DNA from: Firm-04 sp045600205
GTDB lineage: Bacteria > Bacillota > Clostridia > Oscillospirales > Ruminococcaceae
Direction of reading: 5' to 3'
NCBI GenBank assembly: GCA_045600205.1
Contig: JAZRXM010000031.1
Span: 1-17,343 of the forward strand
Length of the DNA: 17,343 nt
Notes under the pieces: model-generated
The model's database searches: none
What the model saw: only the letters and a program-made list of their open reading frames with translations
What the model was told of the DNA's origin: nothing
Translations under genes and position numbers: made by a program
Part shown: piece after piece, positions 7,175-15,321 of the stretch
How positions within the stretch are numbered: the first letter of the stretch is position 1
Layout: each line of letters opens with the position of its first letter

Positions 7175-9562
7175 ATGTCCAAACAATTCGACAAAGTCAA
7201 GCAGGAATTTCTCAGCCGTCTGTCGGCACAATTCAACGTCACACCGAATGAGGCAAGCGACAAGCAGATCTACACTGCGCTTTCCTCTGTCATCTGCGAT
7301 CTGATGCGCGCCAAGCGTCAGAAATATATCAACCATGTGAATTCCATTGGTCAGAAGCAGGTGTTTTACCTCTCCATGGAATTTTTGATGGGACGTTCCC
7401 TCAAAACAAATCTGCACAACCTGGAAATTGCTGATGACGTTGCCAAAATGCTCAAGCAGTATGACGTCAATCTGGATCGCATTTATGACTACGAGCCGGA
7501 TGCGGGTTTGGGCAATGGCGGCCTTGGCAGACTGGCTGCGTGCTATCTGGATGGTCTGGCAACCACGGGCTATCCCGCAACGGGTCACAGCATTTGTTAT
7601 GAGTACGGCATTTTCCGTCAGCATCTGGAGGACGGTTGGCAGACCGAATTGCCGGATAACTGGCTGCCGGGCGGCGAAGTCTGGCTGGATCCGCGCCCGG
7701 AACAGGCAATCGAGGTGCATTTTGAGGGTGAGCTGCACGAATACTGGGATCAGCAGTATCACCACATTTCCCATGTCAATTACAGTTCTGTCACCGCAAT
7801 TCCGTATGATATGTATGTGACGGGCTATAACAGCAACGCCGTGAGCGTCCTGCGCCTGTGGTCTGCGAAAGCCCCCAGCTTTGACATGAATATGTTTAAT
7901 CAGGGCGATTATTCGAAAGCACTTGCGCAGAATTCCATCGCCAATGCAATTTCCAAAGTTTTGTACCCCAACGACAATCACCTCGAAGGAAAATCGCTCC
8001 GCCTGCGTCAGCAGTATTTCCTCTGCGCCGCAGCAATCGGTGATATTGTCAACAACCACATGAGCATTTACGGCACCCTCGACAATCTTGCCGATAAGGT
8101 CGCCATTCATATCAACGATACCCACCCGACGCTTGCAATTCCGGAGCTGATGCGTGTGTTGCTGGATGACTGCGGCTACGGCTGGGATAAGGCATGGAAC
8201 ATCACCACAAAGGTCTTTGCGTATACGAACCACACGGTTATGGCTGAGGCTCTGGAAAAATGGGATGTCAACCTGATGAAGCGCGTTGTGCCGCGTATTT
8301 TCTCGATTATTCTGGAAATCAACAACCGTTACTGCGCAGGCGTATACGAGCGCACGGGAAATGACAGTGCCAGAACCACGAGAATGTCCATTATTCAGGA
8401 CAATATGATCCACATGGCGAAGCTTTGCGTAGCGGCATCGCACAATGTCAACGGCGTATCGAAGCTGCACTCCGAAATCATCAAGGAGCGCGTGTTCCAT
8501 GATGAATTCTGCGATACACCTGAAAAATTCACGAATGTCACCAACGGTATTGCATATCGCCGCTGGCTGTATCAGTCCAACCCCGCGCTGACCGACCTGC
8601 TGTATGATACGATTGGCGGATCGTTCCTGAAAAACGGCGCAGAACTTTCGAAGTTCCGTGCATTTGAGAACGATGAAACCGTCCTGAAGCGATTGCTGGA
8701 AGTCAAGCGCGGCAACAAGGAAGCTTTTGCAAAATATGTCAAGCAGAAAACGGGTATCATTCTGAATCCCGACAGTGCTTTTGACGTACAGGTGAAGCGT
8801 CTGCATGAATACAAGCGGCAGCATCTGAATGCGCTGAACATTCTCTCAGAATACCTGATGCTGCTGGAAAATCCGGATATGGACTTTGCGCCGAAAACCT
8901 ATATTTTCGCAGCGAAAGCCGCTCCGGGATACTATCTTGCCAAGCAGATCATCAAAATGATCTGGTCACTTTCCGAGGAGATCCGCCAGAATCCGAAGAT
9001 CAGAGAAAAACTTTCTGTGGTGTTCCTCGAAAATTACTGCGTCACGCTTTCGGAACTGCTGATGCCTGCCTCGGATTTCTCCGAGCAGATTTCGCTTGCA
9101 GGAACGGAAGCATCGGGTACGGGCAACATGAAGCTGATGCTCAACGGTGCCATTACCATCGGTACGCTCGATGGCGCAAACATTGAGATCAAGGATGCCG
9201 CAGGAGATGAAAATATCATCATCTTCGGCATGAAAACGGAGGAGGTCAACGAGCGCAAGCCAAACTATCAGCCGCAGGGGCTTTACGACCACCATGGCCT
9301 GATTCACGCCTGCATCGACCGCATCAACAACGGTCTGGACGGTCATCCGTTTGCGGAAATTGCAACCAATCTCCGTACACGCGACCCGTATATGGTTCTC
9401 GCAGATTTCGACAGTTATCGTGCAGCACAGGCATATGCCGCACAGTGCTATTCGGACCGCATGAAGTTTGCGAAGATGAGCCTCAATAACATTGCGGGAG
9501 CGGGTATTTTCTCCGCAGACCGCGCAGTAACCGAGTATGCCAAGAACATCTGGCATCTGTAA
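7175..9562 (+). CDS. glgP: Glycogen/starch/alpha-glucan phosphorylase
   Basis: This 795-aa GT35 enzyme releases glucose 1-phosphate from the non-reducing ends of alpha-1,4-glucans using phosphate and PLP, in the cytoplasm. The length matches bacterial GlgP/MalP (about 800). Family blocks in order are YLSMEFLMGRSL near residue 66, EPDAGLGNGGLGRLAACYLDG near 107, HINDTHPT near 311, FTNVTNGIAYRRW near 450, VKRLHEYKRQHLNALNIL near 533, and the PLP segment EASGTGNMKLMLNG with the cofactor lysine at Lys653. The C-terminal DPYMVLADFDSY block is also present. The start is set by AGAAGGAG at 7159-7165. It has its own promoter and leads an operon with a GH13 enzyme 82 nt downstream, together a glucan-degradation pair. 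Glycogen versus maltodextrin preference cannot be read from the sequence. Confidence 0.97.
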   Translation: MSKQFDKVKQEFLSRLSAQFNVTPNEASDKQIYTALSSVICDLMRAKRQKYINHVNSIGQKQVFYLSMEFLMGRSLKTNLHNLEIADDVAKMLKQYDVNLDRIYDYEPDAGLGNGGLGRLAACYLDGLATTGYPATGHSICYEYGIFRQHLEDGWQTELPDNWLPGGEVWLDPRPEQAIEVHFEGELHEYWDQQYHHISHVNYSSVTAIPYDMYVTGYNSNAVSVLRLWSAKAPSFDMNMFNQGDYSKALAQNSIANAISKVLYPNDNHLEGKSLRLRQQYFLCAAAIGDIVNNHMSIYGTLDNLADKVAIHINDTHPTLAIPELMRVLLDDCGYGWDKAWNITTKVFAYTNHTVMAEALEKWDVNLMKRVVPRIFSIILEINNRYCAGVYERTGNDSARTTRMSIIQDNMIHMAKLCVAASHNVNGVSKLHSEIIKERVFHDEFCDTPEKFTNVTNGIAYRRWLYQSNPALTDLLYDTIGGSFLKNGAELSKFRAFENDETVLKRLLEVKRGNKEAFAKYVKQKTGIILNPDSAFDVQVKRLHEYKRQHLNALNILSEYLMLLENPDMDFAPKTYIFAAKAAPGYYLAKQIIKMIWSLSEEIRQNPKIREKLSVVFLENYCVTLSELLMPASDFSEQISLAGTEASGTGNMKLMLNGAITIGTLDGANIEIKDAAGDENIIIFGMKTEEVNERKPNYQPQGLYDHHGLIHACIDRINNGLDGHPFAEIATNLRTRDPYMVLADFDSYRAAQAYAAQCYSDRMKFAKMSLNNIAGAGIFSADRAVTEYAKNIWHL

Positions 9563-9567
9563 TTCTC

Positions 9568-9610
9568 TCACATTCGCGTGGGCGGTCACCTGACCGCCCA
9601 TGTTGTGTGA
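9568..9610 (+). repeat. Strong intercistronic hairpin after glgP, no T-tract
   Basis: TGGGCGGTC (9579-9587) pairs with GACCGCCCA (9592-9600) around ACCT. An outer TCACA/TGTGA pair (9568-9572 with 9606-9610) may extend the structure. No T-tract follows, so it is unlikely to stop transcription. It would suit an mRNA-stabilising or processing element that lets glgP and the downstream gene reach different mRNA levels. Confidence 0.55.
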
Positions 9611-9644
9611 TATCAGCCAAGCATAAGGAAAGGGAGAAACCACG

Positions 9645-11519
9645 ATGAAACTTGTATATGACAGCTGGAACCGCACTTATAAGAGCGTGTTCGGCGCACT
9701 TCGTCGGAATGAACCCTGTACCTTCACAATCTGTCTACCCAAAACAACCAAACTGGATTCTAATCCCATGATGGTGCTGTTTGCCGTCGGTATGAAGGAG
9801 CGTTTCATTCCGATGAATACCGTGCGGGAAAACGGCGACGATATCTACTACAGCGCAACTTGTTCCACCAATATTCCGGGCGTAAATTATTACTATTTTT
9901 CGTATATGACCGACCACCAGTGGCAGTATGTGAAGAAAACAGGCGGTCACGAAGGTACAATCAACGGCGGCGAGCTGTTTCAGCTGACCGTCTACGACGA
10001 GCATTTTGACACCCCCGATTTTCTGAAAGGCGGTGTCATATACCAGATCTTTCCCGACCGTTTCTGCAAAAGCGGAACGGCGCATGAAAATGTCCCCTCT
10101 GACCGCGTGATTCGTGCAGATTGGGGCGGTACGCCGTTTTATAAGCCGGATGCGAACGGTCACGTCTGGAATAACGATTATTTCGGCGGTGACTTGGAAG
10201 GCATCATGCAGAAATTGCCATATCTGCATGATTTGGGCGTCACCTGCATTTACCTGAACCCGATTTTCGAGGCGCATGAAAACCACCGTTACAATACCGC
10301 AAATTACCGCAAGGTTGACCCGCTTCTGGGTACCAATGAGGACTTTCAGGCTCTTTGTGAGGAAGCGGGACATTATGGCATCAGCGTGATACTGGACGGT
10401 GTCTTTTCGCACACGGGCGCGGACAGCATTTACTTCAACAAGTTTAACCGCTATCCGCCGCAGGGCGCGTACAACACCCCTGACAGCCCCTATCGGAACT
10501 GGTACAGTTTCCGCGAATATCCGAATGTATACGAGGCTTGGTGGGGCATAGATACCCTGCCGAATGTCCGCGAAAACGAGCCTGATTATACGGATTATAT
10601 CTGTGGCAGGGATGGTGTACTGGAATATTGGATGTCGCTGGGCGCGGCAGGATTCCGTCTGGATGTTGCCGATGAGCTGCCCAGTGAATTCCTCGATCAT
10701 CTGAATGAGTGCGTCAAGGGCTATGATCCTGACAAAATCATCATCGGAGAGGTCTGGGAGGATGCTTCCAACAAGGAAGCATATGGCGAGCGACGTCGAT
10801 ATCTGCTTGGCGCACAGCTTGATTCGGTCATGAATTATCCGTTCCGCACGGCGATCATGCGGTATCTGGGCGGCTGCAATCCATATGAATTCCGCAGCAA
10901 CATTATGACGATCCTTGAAAATTACCCGAAACCCGTTGTGGATGTCCTGATGAACTTTGTTTCCACGCATGATATTGAGCGTGCAATTACCGTTCTGGGC
11001 GGCGAGCCCGCAAACGGCAGAAACAAGGAGTGGATGGCGGAGCGAAGACTGACGCCTGAGCAGTATGAGCGAGGCAAAAGCAAGCTCAAATGCGCGATGG
11101 CACTGCAATTTTTCCTGCCCGGCGTCCCCAGTATCTACTACGGCGATGAAGCTGGTCTGGACGGCTACTGTGACCCGTTCAACCGCCGCTGCTATCCGTG
11201 GGGACATGAGGACATGGACCTGATCGAATATACAAAAATGCTCTCACAGATCCGCAAATCATCGAATGTGTTTATAGACGGCAGCCTGTCCTTCCTCAAA
11301 TTATCGGAGGACTATGTTGTGTTTGCGCGTTTCCGTGAGAATCACCATAAGGCAGTGGTCATTGCGGTCAACCGCTCCGATCACGAGGTGTCCGTGGACA
11401 TCAATCAGCCTGAATTCAAAGATCAATTCACAATTCTCAGCTTGCTGCGCGGAACGCAGGAGGGCAGTGCCATTAAGCTTGCACCGTATGATTTCGCCGC
11501 AGCACAAGTCGAACGATAA
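9645..11519 (+). CDS. GH13 alpha-glycosidase (cyclomaltodextrinase/neopullulanase-like)
   Basis: This 624-aa alpha-amylase-superfamily enzyme hydrolyses alpha-glucosidic bonds in malto-oligosaccharides, cyclodextrins or pullulan. No signal peptide is visible, so it is probably cytoplasmic. An N-terminal beta domain of about 120 residues (CBM34-like position) precedes the barrel, which starts at GGVIYQIFPDRF. Conserved regions are LNPIFEAHENHRYNT near 204, DGVFSHTG at 251-258, GFRLDVADE with Asp340 as likely nucleophile, GEVWED with Glu369 as acid/base, and STHDIER with Asp443 as third carboxylate. A C-terminal beta domain follows. All three catalytic residues are present, so it should be active. 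AAGGAAAGGGAG at 9626-9636 sets the start. Pairing with glgP suggests it trims branched or short dextrins that the phosphorylase leaves. Exact GH13 subfamily is inferred. Confidence 0.92.
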   Translation: MKLVYDSWNRTYKSVFGALRRNEPCTFTICLPKTTKLDSNPMMVLFAVGMKERFIPMNTVRENGDDIYYSATCSTNIPGVNYYYFSYMTDHQWQYVKKTGGHEGTINGGELFQLTVYDEHFDTPDFLKGGVIYQIFPDRFCKSGTAHENVPSDRVIRADWGGTPFYKPDANGHVWNNDYFGGDLEGIMQKLPYLHDLGVTCIYLNPIFEAHENHRYNTANYRKVDPLLGTNEDFQALCEEAGHYGISVILDGVFSHTGADSIYFNKFNRYPPQGAYNTPDSPYRNWYSFREYPNVYEAWWGIDTLPNVRENEPDYTDYICGRDGVLEYWMSLGAAGFRLDVADELPSEFLDHLNECVKGYDPDKIIIGEVWEDASNKEAYGERRRYLLGAQLDSVMNYPFRTAIMRYLGGCNPYEFRSNIMTILENYPKPVVDVLMNFVSTHDIERAITVLGGEPANGRNKEWMAERRLTPEQYERGKSKLKCAMALQFFLPGVPSIYYGDEAGLDGYCDPFNRRCYPWGHEDMDLIEYTKMLSQIRKSSNVFIDGSLSFLKLSEDYVVFARFRENHHKAVVIAVNRSDHEVSVDINQPEFKDQFTILSLLRGTQEGSAIKLAPYDFAAAQVER

Positions 11520-11549
11520 ACGAAAAAAGTTCAGAGAGAGGAGAAAGCC

Positions 11550-12926
11550 ATGAGCTTTTCCGAATTCCGCAGGCAATACCCTGTTTTCAACTACCACGGA
11601 TATGCAATTGAAACAACCGCAGATGCGTTGAAAATAGAATACAGTTTCTCAATTGAGGGGCTGTGCGATTTTCACCCGACATGGAGTATTCCCTGTACAC
11701 CGCCTGCGCATCCTGAAACGGATGCAGCATTGCAGCGACTGATTTTCTCGCTTGGCATGACAGAATTGGTCAGCTATTGGAAAATCACCTGTTCGCCGCA
11801 GGTACGCATTTTGTGCGGTACACTGACAGAGGCGCAGCAGGATTGGTGGAAGCAACTCTATTTTGGCGGACTGGGTGAATTTTTCTACCGCAACGGCATT
11901 GAAACGAATATCGACGAATTCATGTCGTTTTCCTGCGAGGGCGACCCGCTTCCCGATGCGCCTTCCACAAAAGTGCTTTCGGGTATGCTGATTCCCGTGG
12001 GCGGCGGCAAGGATTCCATTGTCACGTTGAATCTTCTGAAAAATCATCTTTCCGAGGCATCTGTTTACATGATCAATCACCGCGATTCTTCCGAGGCGGC
12101 GGCAATCGCAGCAGGAGTTCAAAAAGAACGGATCTGTGAAGTTTCCCGCACACTGGACCCGAATATGCTTGAATGCAACAGAAAGGGCTTTTTAAACGGA
12201 CATACGCCGTTTTCGGCAATTGTGGCGTTTTCCGCCGTTCTTACCGCGTATCTGCGCGGCATCGGTACGGTGGTGCTTTCCAATGAATCTTCCGCAAGCG
12301 AGGCAACGGTATCGCTGTCGGCGCAGGAGGTCAACCACCAGTATTCGAAAAGTTACGCTTTTGAGCGCGATTTTTACGAGTATGAGCGGGAATATCTGCG
12401 GGTCGGCATCCGATATTTCAGCTTGTTGCGTCCGCTGACGGAATTTCAGATTGCGCGGTATTTCGCAACTTTGCCTGAGGAATACCACTGCATTTTCCGA
12501 AGCTGCAATGTCGGTGCGAAGAAGGACGCATGGTGCGGAAACTGTGCGAAATGTCTGTTTGTAGCGGTAATTCTGTCGCCGTTTCTGCCGTATGAAAAGA
12601 TCCGCAGAATGCTTGGTTCCGATATCCTGAATATGGGCAATATGCAGCCGATTCTGGAAGAACTGTGCGGTGCGAAGCCGAATAAACCGTTTGAGTGTGT
12701 CGGCAGCCGCAAGGAAGTGAACATTGCACTTTGTCTGGCGATTGCGCGTGCAGAGAAATATAATGAAAAATTGCCGCTGCTGCTTGCAAACTACAAGGCA
12801 TCCGCGCTATATGACGAATATGCGCCATTTGCGTCTGATTTCGGACAGGAGTGGGATGATTGCCACAATCTGCCCGCAGAGCTCGCAGCGTTGGTAAAAC
12901 GAGAATGCGTACAGCGGTTCCGTTGA
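11550..12926 (+). CDS. murL: MurL-like UDP-MurNAc-L-Ala-L-Glu epimerase
   Basis: This 458-aa protein looks like MurL, which converts UDP-MurNAc-L-Ala-L-Glu to the D-Glu form using ATP, an alternative to glutamate racemase for peptidoglycan synthesis. Visible features are a PP-loop ATP site IPVGGGKDS at 148-156, then NHRDS, RTLDP, FLNGHTPFSAIVAF, VVLSNESSASE, VNHQYSKS, YFSLLRPLTEFQIARYF, SCN with Cys319, and WCGNCAKC with Cys329, Cys332 and Cys335. The four cysteines could bind a metal or Fe-S cluster. The order matches my memory of actinobacterial and Xanthomonas MurL; other PP-loop enzymes such as QueC are shorter. GAGAGGAG precedes the ATG. It lies 30 nt after the GH13 gene, so it is probably co-transcribed with glucan genes. 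No MurD2 partner is in the window. Function in this lineage is inferred. Confidence 0.75.
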   Translation: MSFSEFRRQYPVFNYHGYAIETTADALKIEYSFSIEGLCDFHPTWSIPCTPPAHPETDAALQRLIFSLGMTELVSYWKITCSPQVRILCGTLTEAQQDWWKQLYFGGLGEFFYRNGIETNIDEFMSFSCEGDPLPDAPSTKVLSGMLIPVGGGKDSIVTLNLLKNHLSEASVYMINHRDSSEAAAIAAGVQKERICEVSRTLDPNMLECNRKGFLNGHTPFSAIVAFSAVLTAYLRGIGTVVLSNESSASEATVSLSAQEVNHQYSKSYAFERDFYEYEREYLRVGIRYFSLLRPLTEFQIARYFATLPEEYHCIFRSCNVGAKKDAWCGNCAKCLFVAVILSPFLPYEKIRRMLGSDILNMGNMQPILEELCGAKPNKPFECVGSRKEVNIALCLAIARAEKYNEKLPLLLANYKASALYDEYAPFASDFGQEWDDCHNLPAELAALVKRECVQRFR

Positions 12927-12947
12927 ATCCTTGGATAAATTGCAAAG

Positions 12948-12984
12948 AAAACATCCCCCTGCAAGCAAACAGGGGGATGTTTTT
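12948..12984 (+). terminator. Intrinsic terminator of the glgP-GH13-murL operon
   Basis: AAAACATCCCCCTG (12948-12961) pairs perfectly with CAGGGGGATGTTTT (12970-12983) around an 8-nt loop, with five Ts at the 3' side. The 14-bp stem lies 21 nt after the murL stop. It has A and T runs on the outer sides and could work in both directions against the convergent acpP transcript. Confidence 0.92.
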
Positions 12985-12993
12985 GCGCGATAC

Positions 12994-13026
12994 AAAAAGC
13001 ACCCGAAACATCGGTTTCAGGTGCTT
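12994..13026 (-). terminator. Intrinsic terminator of acpP
   Basis: On the minus strand AAGCACC (13026-13020) pairs with GGTGCTT (13003-12997), and GAAAC with GTTTC inside, apart from one mismatch. The loop is CGAT and five Ts follow (12998-12994). It lies 20 nt after the acpP stop and back to back with the murL terminator. Confidence 0.88.
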
Positions 13027-13045
13027 GTGTGATGACAATTTTTAC

Positions 13046-13273
13046 TCACTGATAATTTTCGATGTAATCGACAATGTCACCGACTGTTTTGATGCTGTCT
13101 ACTGCATCGTCGGGAACTGCCATTTCAAATTCCTCGGAAATCGTTTTCATCAGCAGCACAACATCCAAAGAATCCGCGTTCAGGTCCTCCAGTATGTCAG
13201 CGTCCATTGTGATGTCCTCTTCATCCACATCGAGCTGTTCCAGAATAATTTCTTTCAGCTTCTCAAAAATCAT
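13046..13273 (-). CDS. acpP: Acyl carrier protein
   Basis: This 75-aa acidic protein is of canonical ACP length. It carries growing acyl chains on phosphopantetheine during fatty-acid synthesis in the cytoplasm. The attachment motif DLNADSLDVV places the modified serine at Ser35. The rest shows the four-helix pattern with FEKLKEIILEQL at the N-terminus and TVGDIVDYI near the C-terminus. GAGAGGAG precedes the ATG. It is a single-gene unit with its own promoter and terminator, not inside a fab cluster. Specialised ACPs of polyketide or D-alanylation systems are less likely because no partner genes are nearby. Confidence 0.95.
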   Translation of the reverse strand: MIFEKLKEIILEQLDVDEEDITMDADILEDLNADSLDVVLLMKTISEEFEMAVPDDAVDSIKTVGDIVDYIENYQ

Positions 13274-13328
13274 TATGATACTCCTCTCTGATGTTATTGC
13301 GGACTTTGCCGCAGTTTGTATCGTTTAT

Positions 13329-13357
13329 AGTATAGCCTTTTCTGATAAAAACGTCAA
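13329..13357 (-). promoter_or_regulatory. Promoter for acpP
   Basis: On the minus strand TTGACG (13357-13352), a 17-nt spacer and TATACT (13334-13329) form a strong sigma-A promoter. The predicted start near 13322 gives a leader of about 50 nt. Confidence 0.8.
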
Positions 13358-13439
13358 TATCTCAAACCGAAAAATTACAGCGAGGCATTTTGCTGAAAAC
13401 TGGATAGTTTGTACAGAAAACAAATACTTTGATTTTTTC

Positions 13440-13468
13440 TTGACAAATCAAAGTTTTTATGATATAAT
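13440..13468 (+). promoter_or_regulatory. Consensus promoter for tRNA-Leu
   Basis: TTGACA (13440-13445), a 17-nt spacer and TATAAT (13463-13468) match the sigma-A consensus exactly. The predicted start near 13475 is only about 3 nt before the mature tRNA end, so the precursor has almost no 5' leader. Confidence 0.9.
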
Positions 13469-13477
13469 ATGTTTTGC

Positions 13478-13564
13478 GCCGGTGTGATGGAATTGGCAGA
13501 CGTGCTGGACTCAAAATCCAGTGGTAGCGATACCGTGCGGGTTCGACCCCCGCCACCGGCACCA
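13478..13564 (+). tRNA. tRNA-Leu(CAA)
   Basis: The acceptor stem GCCGGTG pairs with CACCGGC, followed by discriminator A and an encoded CCA (13562-13564). The anticodon stem CTGGA/TCCAG encloses the loop CTCAAAA, giving anticodon CAA (13512-13514), which reads UUG leucine codons. The long variable arm and the TTCGA T-loop are typical of class II tRNA-Leu. Total length is 87 nt. Confidence 0.97.
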
Positions 13565-13576
13565 ATTTGATTTGCT

Positions 13577-13610
13577 TCCCACCCGTGCCGAGCGCGGTGT
13601 GGGATTTTTT
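13577..13610 (+). terminator. Intrinsic terminator after tRNA-Leu
   Basis: TCCCAC (13577-13582) pairs with GTGGGA (13599-13604), extended by CCG/CGG after a one-base bulge, followed by six Ts. It ends only 27 nt before the next gene. Confidence 0.75.
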
Positions 13611-13637
13611 CGAATTTACGCAGAATGGAGGAGCCTT

Positions 13638-13823
13638 ATGAAATCTACTCCCGGAAGAAAAGTTGTTGTTGCCAATTCGGGTGCAAACCGTCAGCAGCAG
13701 CGCGAACAGGCAAAAAAACGAAAAAGCAGTCCCAAAAGGCAAAAAAGCATTTTTATGCGCATTTTCATTGGAGCCATTGCATTTATCATGCTCCTTGGCG
13801 TCATTATGATGTGTTTACGCTGA
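13638..13823 (+). CDS. Small basic single-pass membrane protein, function unknown
   Basis: This 61-aa protein begins behind GGAGGAG (13627-13633). Residues 1-37 are strongly basic and Gln/Lys/Arg-rich (QQQREQAKKRKSSPKRQK), and 38-60 form one hydrophobic helix at the very C-terminus. That is tail-anchored-like, with the basic part in the cytoplasm. Such a charge pattern suggests membrane-phospholipid, nucleic-acid or ribosome contact, but no family is recognised. It is squeezed between the tRNA-Leu terminator and another terminator, with no visible promoter of its own. An in-frame extension reading back through the tRNA was rejected. Confidence 0.65.
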   Translation: MKSTPGRKVVVANSGANRQQQREQAKKRKSSPKRQKSIFMRIFIGAIAFIMLLGVIMMCLR

Positions 13824-13836
13824 ATTCAAAACATCC

Positions 13837-13875
13837 CGCCGGTATCCATGCACTGTGCTGATACCGGCGTTTTTT
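13837..13875 (+). terminator. Intrinsic terminator between the small membrane gene and radA
   Basis: CGCCGGTATC (13837-13846) pairs perfectly with GATACCGGCG (13860-13869) around a 13-nt loop, followed by six Ts. Only 24 nt separate it from the radA start codon. Confidence 0.9.
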
Positions 13876-13899
13876 ATCAGACGAAAGGATTTTTTCGAT

Positions 13900-15291
13900 A
13901 TGGCAAAAGCAAAAACCTACTATGAATGCTCTGCCTGCGGCGCACAGTATCCCAAATGGAACGGCAGATGCTCCTCTTGCGGTGCATGGAATACCATCGA
14001 GGAAGCCCTGCCTGCGGTCACTTCTCCTGTATCCGCATCAGGTGGCAGCACCCGTCACGCCGCTGACCTTTCTTCGCAGATTCGGGAACTTGCCGATATC
14101 GGCACGAATGATGACATCCGCTACGACACGGGTATGCAGGAGCTGAACCGCGTTCTCGGCGGCGGATTGGTCAAAGGTTCGGTGGTGCTGCTCGGCGGCG
14201 AACCCGGTATCGGTAAAAGTACACTGTTGTTGCAAATCTGCCAGCATCTCGGCGAGAACCATTCCGTGCTTTACGTTTCCGGTGAAGAATCTGCGCGACA
14301 AATCAAGCTGCGCGCGCAACGATTGCACGTTGATACCGAAAGTCTCTATCTGCTGACAGTCACGGATGCAGAAGCCATATGCGAAACCATTCTTTCTACA
14401 GAACCCGATATCGTCATCATTGACTCCATTCAGACCATGAATCTGGCATCGCTGAATTCGGGTGCGGGCTCTGTGCCGCAGGTGCGCGAGTGTACCAATC
14501 TGTTCCTGCATACCGCAAAAGCCAAGGAAATCCCGATGCTGCTGGTCGGTCATGTGACCAAGGAAGGCTCGATTGCGGGTCCAAAGGTCATGGAGCACAT
14601 AGTAGACGCAGTGCTGCTGTTTGAGGGCGACCGCTATCAGAGTTGCCGCATTCTACGAGCGGTCAAAAACCGTTTCGGTTCCACCAACGAAATCGGCGTG
14701 TTTGAGATGAAAGATACAGGGCTTTGCGAGGTGGAAAATCCATCAGCCATGTTGTTGGAGGGCAGACCGCTTGGTGTATCCGGAACCTGCGTTTGCTGTA
14801 TGATGGAAGGCAGCAGACCGATCCTTGCGGAAATTCAGGCTCTTGCCGCAAAAAGTACACTCTCCTCCCCTCGCCGTACCGCAACGGGTTTCGATTATAA
14901 CCGTGTATGTATTCTTCTTGCCGTGTTGGAAAAGCGTATGGGGCTGTTTTTCAGCGCACTGGACGTTTACCTCAATATTGTCGGCGGATTTCGTCTGGAT
15001 GAGCCTGCGGGCGATCTGGCTGCTGCTCTGGCACTCTATTCCGCACTCATGGACAAACCCATCAGCGAAACTGTGATCGCGTTTGGTGAGGTGGGCTTGG
15101 GCGGCGAAATACGTGCCGTTTCTAACGCTGCACTGCGTATTCAGGAGGCGGAACGGCTTGGTTTTCAACTCTGCATCCTGCCGAAACAAACCCTGCGTAC
15201 CCTCCAGACAGACCGCTATCAGATGCGTTTGGAGGGAGCTGCAAATCTCAAGGAAGCATTCGCAATTCTCGAAAAAGAAGCCGGAAAATAG
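13900..15291 (+). CDS. radA: DNA repair protein RadA (Sms), branch-migration helicase
   Basis: This 463-aa RecA-superfamily ATPase processes recombination intermediates and promotes branch migration with RecA. Domains in order: a C4 zinc finger (Cys10, Cys13, Cys24, Cys27), a Walker A motif GGEPGIGKS at 99-107 with Lys106, a Walker B around IVIIDS at 171-176, the RadA-specific KNRFG at 256-260, and a C-terminal Lon-protease-like domain beginning near residue 290. Length is typical (about 455). The ATG at 13900 follows AAAGGA at 13884-13889 and yields MAKAKTYYECSACG. A longer reading from 13855 starts inside the upstream terminator and was rejected. No promoter fits between that terminator and the start, so expression depends on read-through or on a promoter inside the small upstream gene. 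Confidence 0.97.
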   Translation: MAKAKTYYECSACGAQYPKWNGRCSSCGAWNTIEEALPAVTSPVSASGGSTRHAADLSSQIRELADIGTNDDIRYDTGMQELNRVLGGGLVKGSVVLLGGEPGIGKSTLLLQICQHLGENHSVLYVSGEESARQIKLRAQRLHVDTESLYLLTVTDAEAICETILSTEPDIVIIDSIQTMNLASLNSGAGSVPQVRECTNLFLHTAKAKEIPMLLVGHVTKEGSIAGPKVMEHIVDAVLLFEGDRYQSCRILRAVKNRFGSTNEIGVFEMKDTGLCEVENPSAMLLEGRPLGVSGTCVCCMMEGSRPILAEIQALAAKSTLSSPRRTATGFDYNRVCILLAVLEKRMGLFFSALDVYLNIVGGFRLDEPAGDLAAALALYSALMDKPISETVIAFGEVGLGGEIRAVSNAALRIQEAERLGFQLCILPKQTLRTLQTDRYQMRLEGAANLKEAFAILEKEAGK

Positions 15292-15321
15292 TATCTTTTT
15301 TTTCGTTACAAGGTGATTTTC

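Noticed and set aside
7166..8824. A 552-codon minus-strand ORF
   Set aside because: It is a shadow of glgP on the opposite strand; similar long antisense ORFs over the GH13 gene and the aminotransferase gene were also rejected.
11550..12926. QueC-type 7-cyano-7-deazaguanine synthase
   Set aside because: The PP-loop and CxxC motifs are shared in style, but the protein is about twice as long and the order of motifs fits MurL better.
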